64,000 nucleotides of DNA from contig JAWWAY010000003.1 in NCBI GenBank assembly GCA_033721235.1, forward strand, positions 124,001 to 188,000. The letters run 5' to 3'. Origin of the DNA: UBA5078 sp033721235. GTDB taxonomy: Bacteria > Pseudomonadota > Gammaproteobacteria > Pseudomonadales > Pseudohongiellaceae. The notes under the pieces are model-generated. The model searched no databases and was not told the DNA's origin. It saw nothing but the letters and a program-made list of their open reading frames with translations. Made by a program: the position numbers and the translations under genes. Positions 43,116-52,187 of the stretch are shown here, in pieces; the stretch's first letter is position 1, and each line of letters begins with the position of its first letter.

Positions 43116-43945
43116 TGGATATAGATTTTTCTTTAGTCTTGGTTATATTGGTCGCCGTCTCCGGCTGCATTGCACTGTATGATCGTCTAGTTTTAGCAAA
43201 ACCTAGGCGCGAAAAAGTAGAGCAACTTAAAAAAGAACTGCAGCCTCCTGCACTAGAGAAGGCCGTTGAAGTTGCCGAACAAGAGCCGGTACTCATTGAG
43301 TATGCGAAGTCGTTTTTTCCGGTATTGGCAGTGGTCTTGGTCTTGCGCTCTTTCTTGGTTGAGCCGTTCCAGATCCCTTCGGGCTCGATGATTCCCACTT
43401 TAGAAGTGGGCGATTTTATTCTGGTGAACAAGTTTACTTACGGGCTGCGCTTGCCAGTCGTAGGCACTAAAATTGTCGAGGTCAATGAACCGAAGAGGGG
43501 CGAAGTGATGGTCTTCATTCCACCCCATGACAATCGTTATTTTATTAAGCGTGTTATTGGCCTACCAGGCGATACTATTCGCTATGAAGATAAACAATTA
43601 TTCGTCAATGATGAGCCAGTAAGCAGTGAATTGATTGAGCGCACACAGTTTGTTAACTCCAATGGCTTTGTAGAAGAAGCATTATTGCTAGAAGAGAACT
43701 TGGCCGGCGTGCTTCACCAGACGCAAGTCTCGGCCACCCTCAGACGCAGTAATGCGCGCACCGCGTGGGTTGTTCCTGAAGGGCATTATTTTATGATGGG
43801 GGACAATCGAGATAACTCAGCTGATAGCCGAGTCTGGGGGACAGTGCCCGAAGAGAATATAGTTGGCCGAGCCTTTGCTGTCTGGATGCACAAGGATCCG
43901 GGTTGGAGTTTGCCAAATTTCTCTCGAAATGGGTTAATACAGTAA
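43115..43945 (+). CDS. lepB: Signal peptidase I
   Basis: The 276-residue inner membrane protease removes signal peptides from exported proteins. It has two N-terminal membrane segments (about 5-23 and 64-82) and the catalytic Ser91 in IPSGSMIPTL and Lys145 in RYFIKRVIGLPGD, then GHYFMMGDNRDNSADSR. The C-terminal catalytic domain is periplasmic. It lies in the lepA-lepB-DUF4845-rnc-era-recO operon. Confidence 0.97.
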   Translation: MDIDFSLVLVILVAVSGCIALYDRLVLAKPRREKVEQLKKELQPPALEKAVEVAEQEPVLIEYAKSFFPVLAVVLVLRSFLVEPFQIPSGSMIPTLEVGDFILVNKFTYGLRLPVVGTKIVEVNEPKRGEVMVFIPPHDNRYFIKRVIGLPGDTIRYEDKQLFVNDEPVSSELIERTQFVNSNGFVEEALLLEENLAGVLHQTQVSATLRRSNARTAWVVPEGHYFMMGDNRDNSADSRVWGTVPEENIVGRAFAVWMHKDPGWSLPNFSRNGLIQ

Positions 43946-44042
43946 AACGTGGTGTAATTCGCTGTAATGGTTTTATGAGTCTGTATAGTCGCTATAAGAA
44001 GTAATGGCTTTTCGGATAAACTACTCATCTACAGGTGATGAA

Positions 44043-44420
44043 ATGAAAACACAAGTTTCAATTAATTATGCTCAGCAGCAAGGCTTCTCTAAGTTCGGGC
44101 TGCTAATGACGCTGATCATTCTTATTAGCGTGCTAACCTTCGGATTAAAAGTGTTGCCTGTCTATATCGACCACAACTATGTGAAGAACCTAGCGCAAGA
44201 GTTAGTAGAGAGTGGCGATGCCGCGAGCATGACTCTCACAGAGGTGCGAAATCAAATCGGTAGTGGGCTGCGGGTAAACAATGTCCATAACTTCGATTTA
44301 AGTGCCATTACCACAAGCCGCAATAACGGCGAGGCGGTTATCGAGATTAACTACGAAACTCGAGTGGACTTAGTGTCCAATATTGATGTCATTGTTAGTT
44401 TCGAGGATCGCATTCAATAG
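44043..44420 (+). CDS. DUF4845 membrane-anchored protein
   Basis: About 125 residues: a short cytoplasmic head ending in GFSKFGLL, one membrane helix (about 20-42), then a periplasmic domain of mixed strands and helices (YIDHNYVKNLAQELVES ... INYETRVDLVSNIDVIVSFEDR). The family is found between lepB and rnc in many gammaproteobacteria; its function is unknown. I chose the ATG at 44043 over one 13 codons upstream because homologous proteins begin shortly before the helix. The rnc ATG follows its stop directly. Confidence 0.75.
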   Translation: MKTQVSINYAQQQGFSKFGLLMTLIILISVLTFGLKVLPVYIDHNYVKNLAQELVESGDAASMTLTEVRNQIGSGLRVNNVHNFDLSAITTSRNNGEAVIEINYETRVDLVSNIDVIVSFEDRIQ

Positions 44421-45095
44421 ATGACTGACAATGTAAGAAAGCTCGAACAAATTCTCGGTTACGATTATTCCGATAAGAGTTTGGCCACTCTAGCGCTTAC
44501 CCATAGAAGCGCAGACCAGCAAAACAACGAACGCTTGGAGTTTCTTGGGGATGCTGTTTTAGGCTTTATAGTGGCCGACGAGCTGGTGCAAAGGTTTCCT
44601 ACCGCCTCGGAGGGCGATCTGAGCCGCAGAAGGGCCGCTCTAGTCAATCAGAAATGCTTATCCCAGATCGCTCGGCGACTAGGCTTGGGGGAGTTACTGA
44701 CCCTAGGTATGGGCGAGCAGAAAAGCGGTGGTCGGCAAAGAGCCTCTATCTTGGCTGACGTGGTAGAAGCCATATTGGGGGCAATTTATTTGGATGCTGG
44801 CTTACAGCGGTGTCGAGATCTATTATTGCAGCTCTACGGGGAAGAACTAGACGCCTTGCCGAATACAAGCGCCGGTAAGGATGCTAAGACGCGGCTGCAG
44901 GAGCACTTGCAGGCTAAAGCCCTGCCACTGCCTAAGTACAAAATTGAGTCGATAGAGGGCGAAGAGCATAGACAAAGCTTTCGAGTCTCGTGTCGTATTA
45001 AGCTATTATCAGAGCCCACTTATGGGACTGGGTCCAATAGGCGTATAGCCGAACGCAATGCAGCCGAGAAAGCTCTAGAGTCCCTAGGGTTATAG
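44421..45095 (+). CDS. rnc: Ribonuclease III
   Basis: The 224-residue double-strand-specific endonuclease carries the signature ERLEFLGDAVLGF (about 38-50), the second metal site in DVVEAILGAIYLDAG, and a C-terminal dsRNA-binding domain (DAKTRLQEHLQAKALPLPKY ... RRIAERNAAEKALESLGL). It processes rRNA precursors and structured mRNAs. Start codon directly follows the DUF4845 stop. Confidence 0.97.
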   Translation: MTDNVRKLEQILGYDYSDKSLATLALTHRSADQQNNERLEFLGDAVLGFIVADELVQRFPTASEGDLSRRRAALVNQKCLSQIARRLGLGELLTLGMGEQKSGGRQRASILADVVEAILGAIYLDAGLQRCRDLLLQLYGEELDALPNTSAGKDAKTRLQEHLQAKALPLPKYKIESIEGEEHRQSFRVSCRIKLLSEPTYGTGSNRRIAERNAAEKALESLGL

Positions 45096-45122
45096 GCCAA
45101 TCAAGCAGCAATTAGGAGTCAC

Positions 45123-46043
45123 ATGTCCGACGACGTCATGCCATTAGAGGAAAGCTATTGTGGGTTTATAGCCATCGTGGGTAGACCCAATGTGGGCAAA
45201 TCCACCTTGCTGAACTATTTGCTCGAGCAAAAAATTAGCATTACCTCGCGTAAGCCGCAGACGACCCGCCACCGAATTATGGGCATCAAGACTATGGACC
45301 GACATCAGTTTGTCTATGTCGATACTCCGGGCATGCACAAACACCAGAAAAAAGCGATTAACCGCGCGATGAACAGTGCCGCTACTGGTGCCCTAGATGG
45401 CGTGGATGTGGTGCTATTTGTGGTTGAGCGCCTAGTGTTCACAGAAGAGGACGAAATGGTGCTATTGGCTTTGGAGAAAGTGAAGGCGCCAGTACTATTG
45501 CTTATCAACAAAATTGATTTGCTAGAGCCCAAGTCACGCGAACGCTTATTGCCTCATATTCAAAAACTGTCGCAGAAGCGTCATTTTGACGAAGTCATTC
45601 CTCTGTCCGTACTCGGTAGTCATAACTTGGATACGGTAGAGGAGTGCGTTAAGAAATATCTTCCTCAAGGTCCATTCCTTTTCCCAGAGGATCAGGTAAC
45701 CGACAAGAGCTCACGTTTTCTCGCTGCAGAGATTATTCGCGAAAAAATCACTCGGCAGCTGGGCGACGAGCTTCCCTATGAGGCTACGGTCGAAATCGAA
45801 AAATACACTCAGCAGGGCGATGTGCTGCATATTCATGGCCTTGTGCTGGTCGATAAGAATAGCCAGAAGCAGATCATTATTGGCAAGAATGGCGATCGTC
45901 TTAAGCTCATAGGCAGTTCCGCCCGCATAGACATGGAAAAAGCTTTCGACACGAAGGTGATGCTGAATCTATGGGTGAAAGTGAAGGGCGGCTGGGCTGA
46001 CGATGAGCGTGCGCTGCATAGTCTGGGTTATTTTCAGGACTAG
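45123..46043 (+). CDS. era: GTPase Era
   Basis: The 306-residue protein assists 16S rRNA maturation and couples it to growth. It has G1 GRPNVGKSTLLN (about 20-31), G2 TTRHRIMG, G3 DTPGMH, G4 NKIDLL and a C-terminal KH domain containing IIGKNGDRLKLIGSSARIDME. Length is standard (E. coli 301). It follows rnc by 27 bases. Confidence 0.97.
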   Translation: MSDDVMPLEESYCGFIAIVGRPNVGKSTLLNYLLEQKISITSRKPQTTRHRIMGIKTMDRHQFVYVDTPGMHKHQKKAINRAMNSAATGALDGVDVVLFVVERLVFTEEDEMVLLALEKVKAPVLLLINKIDLLEPKSRERLLPHIQKLSQKRHFDEVIPLSVLGSHNLDTVEECVKKYLPQGPFLFPEDQVTDKSSRFLAAEIIREKITRQLGDELPYEATVEIEKYTQQGDVLHIHGLVLVDKNSQKQIIIGKNGDRLKLIGSSARIDMEKAFDTKVMLNLWVKVKGGWADDERALHSLGYFQD

Positions 46044-46068
46044 CGCTTAGGCCTGAGGGGGACTTCGC

Positions 46069-46803
46069 TTGAGTTCTAGAATTAATCTTCAGCCAGCCTA
46101 TGTGCTCCACACACAAGCATTCCAAAATACGAGTCTCTTGGTAGATTTTTTTTGTATTGATTATGGCCGCGTACGAGCAGTGGCCAAAGGCGCTCGCCGC
46201 AATAAATCCAAAACTCGATCCTATTTACAGGCGTTCCAGCCTTTGCTTATAGGGCTTTCAGGCAGGGGCGAGCTTAAAACTCTCTCGGCAGTAGAGGGCA
46301 GTGTTAGCGCCTTAACATTAGTGGGGCGCAGGCTGTTCTGTGGCATGTATATCAATGAATTGATGGTGCGCCTAGTGCAGAGCAATGAGGCCCATCCTGA
46401 GTTGTATGAGGCCTATCAGCAGTCACTAATAGGGCTGCATGGCGATGGCGATGTCGAGCAGATCCTCAGGGCCTTCGAGTTCTCACTGCTCCATGAGCTG
46501 GGCTATGGCATTGATATGACAACAGAGGCTCACTCTGGAGCGCTATTGGAAGACGAGGGGCGCTATCTGTTTTTTCCGGATAGGGGCTTCGTATCGACCT
46601 TTGAAGTGAGTAATTCAGATAATGCTAGCTTGAATGAGTTTTCGGGTGTCGAGATCAGTCAGATTCGCAGTGCTTTAAAGGGCTTGGGCGAACATCCCGC
46701 CGCCTCTCGGCGCCTTGCGCGCCAAACCTTACAGTTTTACTTGGGTGATAAACCCCTTATGAGTCGCTCGCTCTTTAGCGCTTCCGGGACCAAAAAAACC
46801 TAG
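46069..46803 (+). CDS. recO: DNA repair protein RecO
   Basis: The 244-residue recombination mediator has the N-terminal OB fold (QPAYVLHTQAFQNTSLLVDFFCIDYGRVRAVAKGARR) followed by a helical domain. RecO anneals single strands and helps load RecA with RecR. The start is TTG at 46069, with GAGGGGG about 8 bases upstream. In E. coli pdxJ and acpS follow; here the operon ends, and the stop lies inside a hairpin that terminates the convergent gene. Confidence 0.9.
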   Translation: MSSRINLQPAYVLHTQAFQNTSLLVDFFCIDYGRVRAVAKGARRNKSKTRSYLQAFQPLLIGLSGRGELKTLSAVEGSVSALTLVGRRLFCGMYINELMVRLVQSNEAHPELYEAYQQSLIGLHGDGDVEQILRAFEFSLLHELGYGIDMTTEAHSGALLEDEGRYLFFPDRGFVSTFEVSNSDNASLNEFSGVEISQIRSALKGLGEHPAASRRLARQTLQFYLGDKPLMSRSLFSASGTKKT

Positions 46804-46835
46804 GTGCCAATCTTATTAAGAGTTTGGCACCTAGG
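46792..46835 (-). terminator. Terminator of the small secreted protein gene, overlapping the recO stop
   Basis: Twelve-bp perfect arms CCTAGGTGCCAA (46799-46810) and TTGGCACCTAGG (46824-46835). On the minus strand the stem is followed by seven T (46798-46792). The left arm includes the recO stop codon TAG (46801-46803), and the T run is encoded by the last lysine codons of recO. Confidence 0.88.
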
Positions 46836-46845
46836 ACACACGCTA

Positions 46846-47229
46846 TTACTGTCTCATATACTTTTGCGTAGCAAGAACATTGCCGTCAGCATTGATGAAC
46901 TTGACGTCGACCTGGTTGCTGCCTGGACCGAATACCCATTTTAGGTGGACTAGGCCACGTGGGCTTAGTGGTGGCAGAGAAATAGAACCGGCAACCAGCT
47001 CCGTCGAATGTGAGTTACCCGCAGCGTCCCACATGCAAGAGGCGGGGCCGCGAGACTCAACGCGCCAAAAAGCATCTCCGAACTGAGGAGTAGGGACGTC
47101 CAGAGGAGTGATAGTAATTGTGCACGCATCTTCGCCTTCACTCATGTATTTGCCAGCGATCTCTGCCATGCTCAGTTGGGCCGCTCCCATTAGGGCGCAT
47201 CCTAAAAGAATACTTTTAGTCTTAGTCAT
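46846..47229 (-). CDS. Small secreted protein of unknown function
   Basis: I do not recognise this 127-residue protein. It has a signal peptide (MTKTKSILLGCALMGAAQLS, cleavage near SMAE), leaving about 105 residues rich in beta-forming sequence with two cysteines (DACTI and ASCMW) that could form a disulfide. It has no membrane segment or lipobox. It is a single-gene unit with its own strong terminator, and the 286-base upstream gap contains a 21-bp palindrome. A periplasmic beta-sandwich is a plausible fold only by inference. Confidence 0.72.
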   Translation of the reverse strand: MTKTKSILLGCALMGAAQLSMAEIAGKYMSEGEDACTITITPLDVPTPQFGDAFWRVESRGPASCMWDAAGNSHSTELVAGSISLPPLSPRGLVHLKWVFGPGSNQVDVKFINADGNVLATQKYMRQ

Positions 47230-47295
47230 TGTTTTATCTCTCCATTGTTGCTTTTTGTAGCTTAAAGCTTCTCTGCGAGAAGTCTGTCTTGTGAT

Positions 47296-47316
47296 TTAGC
47301 ATGAGGCTCATGCTAA
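47296..47316. promoter_or_regulatory. Perfect 21-bp palindrome, candidate operator
   Basis: TTAGCATGAG and CTCATGCTAA are exact inverted copies around a single G, in the 286-base divergent gap between the small secreted protein gene and cysM. With no loop and no T run it looks more like a binding site for a dimeric regulator than a terminator. The regulator is unknown. Confidence 0.55.
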
Positions 47317-47515
47317 GCCTGCTAGATGCTGAGCTCGCTAATAGTCAGCAATTAATTCGGGGTACTTTATATGCGAAAGCCCCTGCCTATAGCAACAAGT
47401 AACCACAAATAAAATGTGTGTATTTGTGACAGAGGCATTATGCTTGTCTAGATCGCTTTGCCCAGTGGCTAATAAAAGGTAAAATCCCGCAAATTTTTTC
47501 ATCCAGGATGTCCTC

Positions 47516-48409
47516 ATGACAATTTCCTATCCCCTAGTAGAAACTCAAATAGGGAATACTCCGTTAGTCAAGCTTGCTCGGCTCCCAGGGCAGACCAGTA
47601 ACACAGTACTAGTGAAACTAGAGGGCAATAACCCTGCTGGTTCCGTAAAGGATCGACCAGCGTACAATATGATCCTCCAGGCTGAGCTGCGCGCCGACAT
47701 TAGTCCAGGCGACACTCTAATAGAGGCCACAAGTGGTAATACCGGTATTGCCCTAGCCATGGTGTGCGCGGTGAAGGGCTATAAACTTATTCTGATCATG
47801 CCCGAGAATATGTCAGCAGAGCGTCGTGCCTCGATGACCGCCTACGGAGCGGAATTAATACTGGTCAGCGAAGCAGAAGGCATGGAGGGAGCCAGAGACT
47901 TGGCAGAGAGGCTAGCGAGCGAAGGCAAAGGCAAAGTACTGGATCAATTTGCTAATCAAGACAATCCTGATGCCCACTATTTACACACTGGGCCAGAAAT
48001 TTGGCGTCAAACGGAAGGGACAGTGACCCATTTTGTCAGCTCTATGGGCACCACAGGTACCATCATGGGGGTATCGCGCTATCTGAAAGAGCAGAACCCT
48101 GATGTCTCTATCGTAGGTCTTCAACCAAAAGAAGGATCTAAAATTCCGGGCATTAGACGCTGGCCCGCCGAATACATGCCGGCGATATTCGACAGCTCGC
48201 GAGTCGATCAGGTGATCGATGTGGACCAGGCCGACGCCGAGGCCACGATGAAGGCTCTGGCCAAACAGGAAGGGATATTTTGTGGGGTTTCCTCTGGTGG
48301 CTCAGTTTTTGCGGCCTTGGAACTCAGCAAGCAATTGGAAAACGCCGTGATTGTTGCCATTGTGTGTGACCGTGGCGACCGCTATCTATCAACTGGAGTG
48401 TTTGAGTAA
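47516..48409 (+). CDS. cysM: Cysteine synthase B (O-acetylserine sulfhydrylase B)
   Basis: The 297-residue PLP enzyme makes cysteine from O-acetylserine and sulfide or thiosulfate. The PLP lysine lies in NPAGSVKDR (about 38-46), the substrate loop in EATSGNTGIAL, the glycine-rich phosphate loop in SSMGTTGTIMG, and the CysM-type EGSKIPGIRRWP segment separates it from CysK. ATCCAGGATG gives the ribosome site. It begins the cysM-rlmD-relA-mazG order known in pseudomonads. Confidence 0.95.
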   Translation: MTISYPLVETQIGNTPLVKLARLPGQTSNTVLVKLEGNNPAGSVKDRPAYNMILQAELRADISPGDTLIEATSGNTGIALAMVCAVKGYKLILIMPENMSAERRASMTAYGAELILVSEAEGMEGARDLAERLASEGKGKVLDQFANQDNPDAHYLHTGPEIWRQTEGTVTHFVSSMGTTGTIMGVSRYLKEQNPDVSIVGLQPKEGSKIPGIRRWPAEYMPAIFDSSRVDQVIDVDQADAEATMKALAKQEGIFCGVSSGGSVFAALELSKQLENAVIVAIVCDRGDRYLSTGVFE

Positions 48410-48504
48410 GGACTTGAAGTCACAAACTCGCACTTTTCCGCATCTGATGACAATGCACCGGCCATATGGCTGTTCAGGCTTGTTATCGCACAGGGTAAAA
48501 ATAT

Positions 48505-49884
48505 ATGAGAAGAAGTAGAGGGCGACGTAAGAAATTGCCTGCAGATCCCGTTGAGTTGAGAGTGGATCGATTGGGACACGATGGTCGCGGCATAGCAAAC
48601 CTTGACGGTAAAGTTGCCTTTGTTCAAGGTGCGCTTCCAGGTGAGCTCGTCAGCGCGGTATTTACTAACCGCAAACGACAATTTGACGAATTGAAGACCG
48701 AAGAAGTATTGGAGGCCAGTGAAAAGCGGGTCGTCCCACCTTGCCAGCACTTCGCCATATGCGGGGGTTGCTCTATGCAGCATATGTCACCCCAGACGCA
48801 GATCGAGCTGAAGGAAAATGTGCTCCACGAACAGATGAAGCATATGGCAGGTTTGGAAGACTACGAACATCTTCCTGCCATGCGCAGTGTGACAAGCGCG
48901 TATCGTCGCAAGGCGCGCCTCGCCGCTCGCTTTGTGAGCAAGAAAGAGTCTGTGCTTGTTGGTTTTCGCGAGAAATACAGTTCTTTCATTGCAGATATGG
49001 ATAGCTGTGAAGTGCTTGCAACAGAAGTCGCTGAACTTATTAAGCCCTTGAGAGAATTATTGATTATGCTAGACGCCAAGCAAGTGATACCGCAAATAGA
49101 GGTAGCGCTGGGCGAGCGCGAATCCGTCGCCCAGCTAAGTGATGGGGGAGCGCTAGACCTAGTATTGAACTTCCGTCATTTGGAGCCTCTCAGTGACAGC
49201 GATCAAGCCGCTTTGCTAGCGTTTGCCAAAGCGCGAAATATACAGTTGTATTTGCAGCCTAAAGGCAACGATTCAATTCATAAAGTATGGCCCGAAGAGG
49301 GGCCTGATCGCCTTTACTATTACTTGCCCCAATACGATCTCAAGATGGCCTTCCACCCCAGTGACTTTACCCAGGTCAATGGGCAAATCAATCGCATAAT
49401 GATTGATAAAGCCCTAGAGCTATTGGCACTTGAAGAGAGCGATAAAGTATTGGATCTGTTCTGCGGTCTAGGGAATTTTACCCTGCCTATCGCCCGTCAT
49501 TGCGCCAGTGTCGTTGGCGTGGAAGGCAGCGATGAAATGGTGCAACGCGGTAGCGAGAATGCTAGCGCTAATGGCATCACAAACGCCCAATTCTTTTCTG
49601 CCGATTTGACGAAAGATTTTGACGAAAAAACCTGGGCGAAACCCGTATATAACAAGATTGTTATCGATCCTCCGCGCTCTGGCGCCTTGGAGATTATCGA
49701 GAAAATTGTCGCGTTTAAGGCACCCAAGATAGTATATATTTCCTGCAATCCGGCCACATTGGCCAGAGATGCCGGAGAGCTCGCAAAGCACGGTTATCGT
49801 ATGACTAAAGCGGGAGTGATGGATATGTTTCCCCACACCGCTCATGTGGAATCGATTGCGGAATTTATTCTCGAAGCAAGTTAA
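48505..49884 (+). CDS. rlmD: 23S rRNA (uracil-1939-C5)-methyltransferase
   Basis: The 459-residue SAM enzyme has an N-terminal TRAM domain (VDRLGHDGRGIANLDGKVAFV), four iron-sulfur cysteines (Cys80, Cys86, Cys89 in CQHFAICGGCSMQH and Cys168 in DSCEV), the SAM motif VLDLFCGLGNFTLPIA and the catalytic-cysteine segment YISCNPATLARD. It methylates U1939 of 23S rRNA. It lies between cysM and relA. Confidence 0.95.
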   Translation: MRRSRGRRKKLPADPVELRVDRLGHDGRGIANLDGKVAFVQGALPGELVSAVFTNRKRQFDELKTEEVLEASEKRVVPPCQHFAICGGCSMQHMSPQTQIELKENVLHEQMKHMAGLEDYEHLPAMRSVTSAYRRKARLAARFVSKKESVLVGFREKYSSFIADMDSCEVLATEVAELIKPLRELLIMLDAKQVIPQIEVALGERESVAQLSDGGALDLVLNFRHLEPLSDSDQAALLAFAKARNIQLYLQPKGNDSIHKVWPEEGPDRLYYYLPQYDLKMAFHPSDFTQVNGQINRIMIDKALELLALEESDKVLDLFCGLGNFTLPIARHCASVVGVEGSDEMVQRGSENASANGITNAQFFSADLTKDFDEKTWAKPVYNKIVIDPPRSGALEIIEKIVAFKAPKIVYISCNPATLARDAGELAKHGYRMTKAGVMDMFPHTAHVESIAEFILEAS

Positions 49885-49913
49885 GCCTTTCCTATTCGCG
49901 TGTTGGACTATTT

Positions 49914-52187
49914 ATGGTACAGGTTAGAGAGAAACGAAAATTAAATGCGGACGGAAGCGTTTGTTTCGATGAGTGGGTACACAGTCTCGATGGCGATCAC
50001 TTACGCGATCGCGTGGATGACCTAGAAAGAGCCTGCCAACTAAGCTGGGAATCGGAACAGCGTGCCATTGCGGCCAAAAACACTTGGTCGGACCGCAGTA
50101 GTAGCTATACCACTGGTCTAGAGATGGCCGAAATCCTGGCCGACTTACATTTGGATAGTGAGGCGATTATCGCGGCGGTTCTCTATCGCTGTGTGCGCGA
50201 GTCTCGAGTGCCGCTCCAACAAGTCGAAGATGAATTTGGCGAGGGCGTGGCCAAGCTCGTCGAAGGCGTGCTGCGTATGGCCGCTATCAATGAGACCGAC
50301 ACAACTCGAACCCGAGTATTGGGGCAGCCCGATGATCAAGTCGAGAACGTGCGCAAGATGCTGCTGGCCTTGATTGACGATGTGCGGGTGGCTCTCATTA
50401 AATTGGCCGAGCGCACCTGTGCAATGCGCGCCGTAAAATTGGCCTCCGATGAGAAGCGTAAACGCGTGGCCAGAGAAGTATTTGAGATCTATGTACCGCT
50501 GGCCCATCGATTGGGCATAGGGCAAATAAAGTGGGAACTCGAAGACCTGTCTTTTCGTTATCTGCAAGAAAGCAATTACAAGCGCATTGCTGCTTTACTC
50601 GATGAAAGAAGAGTGGATAGAGAGCGCTTTGTAGAGGAAGTTAAAGAGGGCTTGAAGCGGCAATTGGAGCGAGCCAATATTGATGCAGAGGTGACAGGCC
50701 GTGCCAAAAATATCTATAGTATTTGGCGCAAAATGCAACGCAAGCAGCTGGACTTCTCACAAATATTCGATATTCGCGCGCTTAGAATTCTAGTTCCAGA
50801 AGTGCGCGATTGTTATGCAACCCTAGGGATTGTGCACAATCTGTGGCGGGTTATTCCCAACGAGTTTGATGATTATATAGCGAACCCTAAAGAGAATGGC
50901 TACCAGTCGCTCCATACGGCAGTCGTAGGCCCCGGTCAAAAAGTATTGGAGGTCCAGATTCGCACATTCGCCATGGATGAGGACGCCGAATTAGGAGTCT
51001 GTGCCCATTGGCGTTATAAAGAAGGTATTCATGACCCTAGTTATATCGACAGCTACGAAGAGAAAATAGCGTGGTTACGTCAATTACTTGCTTGGCATGA
51101 CGAGATGGGCATGGTCGGTGGCTTGGCCGAGCAACTGAGAAGCGACTCCAATACCCCAGATCGAGTGTATGTGTTCACGCCCGATGGCCATGTTGTGGAC
51201 ATGATGAAAGGCGCGACTCCGCTCGATTTTGCCTACTATGTTCACACTGAGGTGGGTAATCGCTGTAGCGGCGCCAGAGTCAATGGCAAGACAGTCCCGC
51301 TGAATTATCGGCTGCAAACAGGGGATAGGGTCGAAGTTCTAGACGATGATAATAGTAGCCCAAGTCGTGATTGGATTAATCCCAGTTTAGGGTATGCCAA
51401 TACGCCTAGAGCTCAGGCAAAGCTTATTCAATATTTTAAGAGCCAAGGGCGAGAGCAAAACATCGCTCATGGGACGACATTATTGGCTGAGGAATTCAAT
51501 CGATTAGGCGTTAGTTCACCAAACTATAAAGACCTAGCGCGCAAACTAGGCTGCCGCAATGTGGCGGGCTTATATTCGGCAGTAGGGGTTGGTGCCATTA
51601 CTGTGGAAGAGGTGGTAGCGGCCGCGCAAGAGCTATCGCAGTTGATGTGTTTAATTGATGAACGAGATTCTTCCGGCGATAGCGCGAGTGATAGTGTCCA
51701 AGTATATGGGGCGGGAATATTCAATACCTTGATAGCCCCTTGCTGTTCGCCGCAGCTTGGCGACGAAATTGTGGGCTGTGTTGAAAAGGGTAGCACGGTT
51801 CTTGTTCACAGGCGCGACTGCCCAGAAGTGTTGCGTTATCGTCAGACCCATAAGAAGAACTTGATTGACGTATATTGGCGAGAAGGTCGACGCACAGCGA
51901 TTCCCGTGGATTTGTATATTTCAGCCTATGACAGAGGAGGGCTTCTGCGCGATGTTACGGGTATCTTGGCTGACGCCAATGTTGAGGTGCTTGAGGTAAA
52001 TACCCGCTCCGATAAGGCCTCGGGCACCGCCAGAATGAATCTTCACGTGGAAGTAGAATCCATGCGTGGCCTCTCACAGGTGCTCGATAAGATTAGTCGC
52101 TTAAATAATATCTTAGAGGTGAGACGTTTGGGCGACGAGAGCGATCCTGGCCAAAGCTCTCTCGACCTTGGAGACAAGTCCAAATGA
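49914..52187 (+). CDS. relA: (p)ppGpp synthetase RelA
   Basis: The 757-residue ribosome-associated enzyme makes the stringent-response alarmone during amino-acid starvation. The N-terminal hydrolase domain is degenerate: the HD motif is replaced (AAVLYRCVRESRVPL), as in RelA and unlike SpoT. The synthetase domain (GRAKNIYSIWRKMQRK, FDIRALRILVP, NGYQSLHTAV) is intact, followed by TGS (VFTPDGHVVDM), helical, zinc-finger-like and C-terminal ACT domains. mazG overlaps its stop by 4 bases. Confidence 0.96.
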   Translation: MVQVREKRKLNADGSVCFDEWVHSLDGDHLRDRVDDLERACQLSWESEQRAIAAKNTWSDRSSSYTTGLEMAEILADLHLDSEAIIAAVLYRCVRESRVPLQQVEDEFGEGVAKLVEGVLRMAAINETDTTRTRVLGQPDDQVENVRKMLLALIDDVRVALIKLAERTCAMRAVKLASDEKRKRVAREVFEIYVPLAHRLGIGQIKWELEDLSFRYLQESNYKRIAALLDERRVDRERFVEEVKEGLKRQLERANIDAEVTGRAKNIYSIWRKMQRKQLDFSQIFDIRALRILVPEVRDCYATLGIVHNLWRVIPNEFDDYIANPKENGYQSLHTAVVGPGQKVLEVQIRTFAMDEDAELGVCAHWRYKEGIHDPSYIDSYEEKIAWLRQLLAWHDEMGMVGGLAEQLRSDSNTPDRVYVFTPDGHVVDMMKGATPLDFAYYVHTEVGNRCSGARVNGKTVPLNYRLQTGDRVEVLDDDNSSPSRDWINPSLGYANTPRAQAKLIQYFKSQGREQNIAHGTTLLAEEFNRLGVSSPNYKDLARKLGCRNVAGLYSAVGVGAITVEEVVAAAQELSQLMCLIDERDSSGDSASDSVQVYGAGIFNTLIAPCCSPQLGDEIVGCVEKGSTVLVHRRDCPEVLRYRQTHKKNLIDVYWREGRRTAIPVDLYISAYDRGGLLRDVTGILADANVEVLEVNTRSDKASGTARMNLHVEVESMRGLSQVLDKISRLNNILEVRRLGDESDPGQSSLDLGDKSK

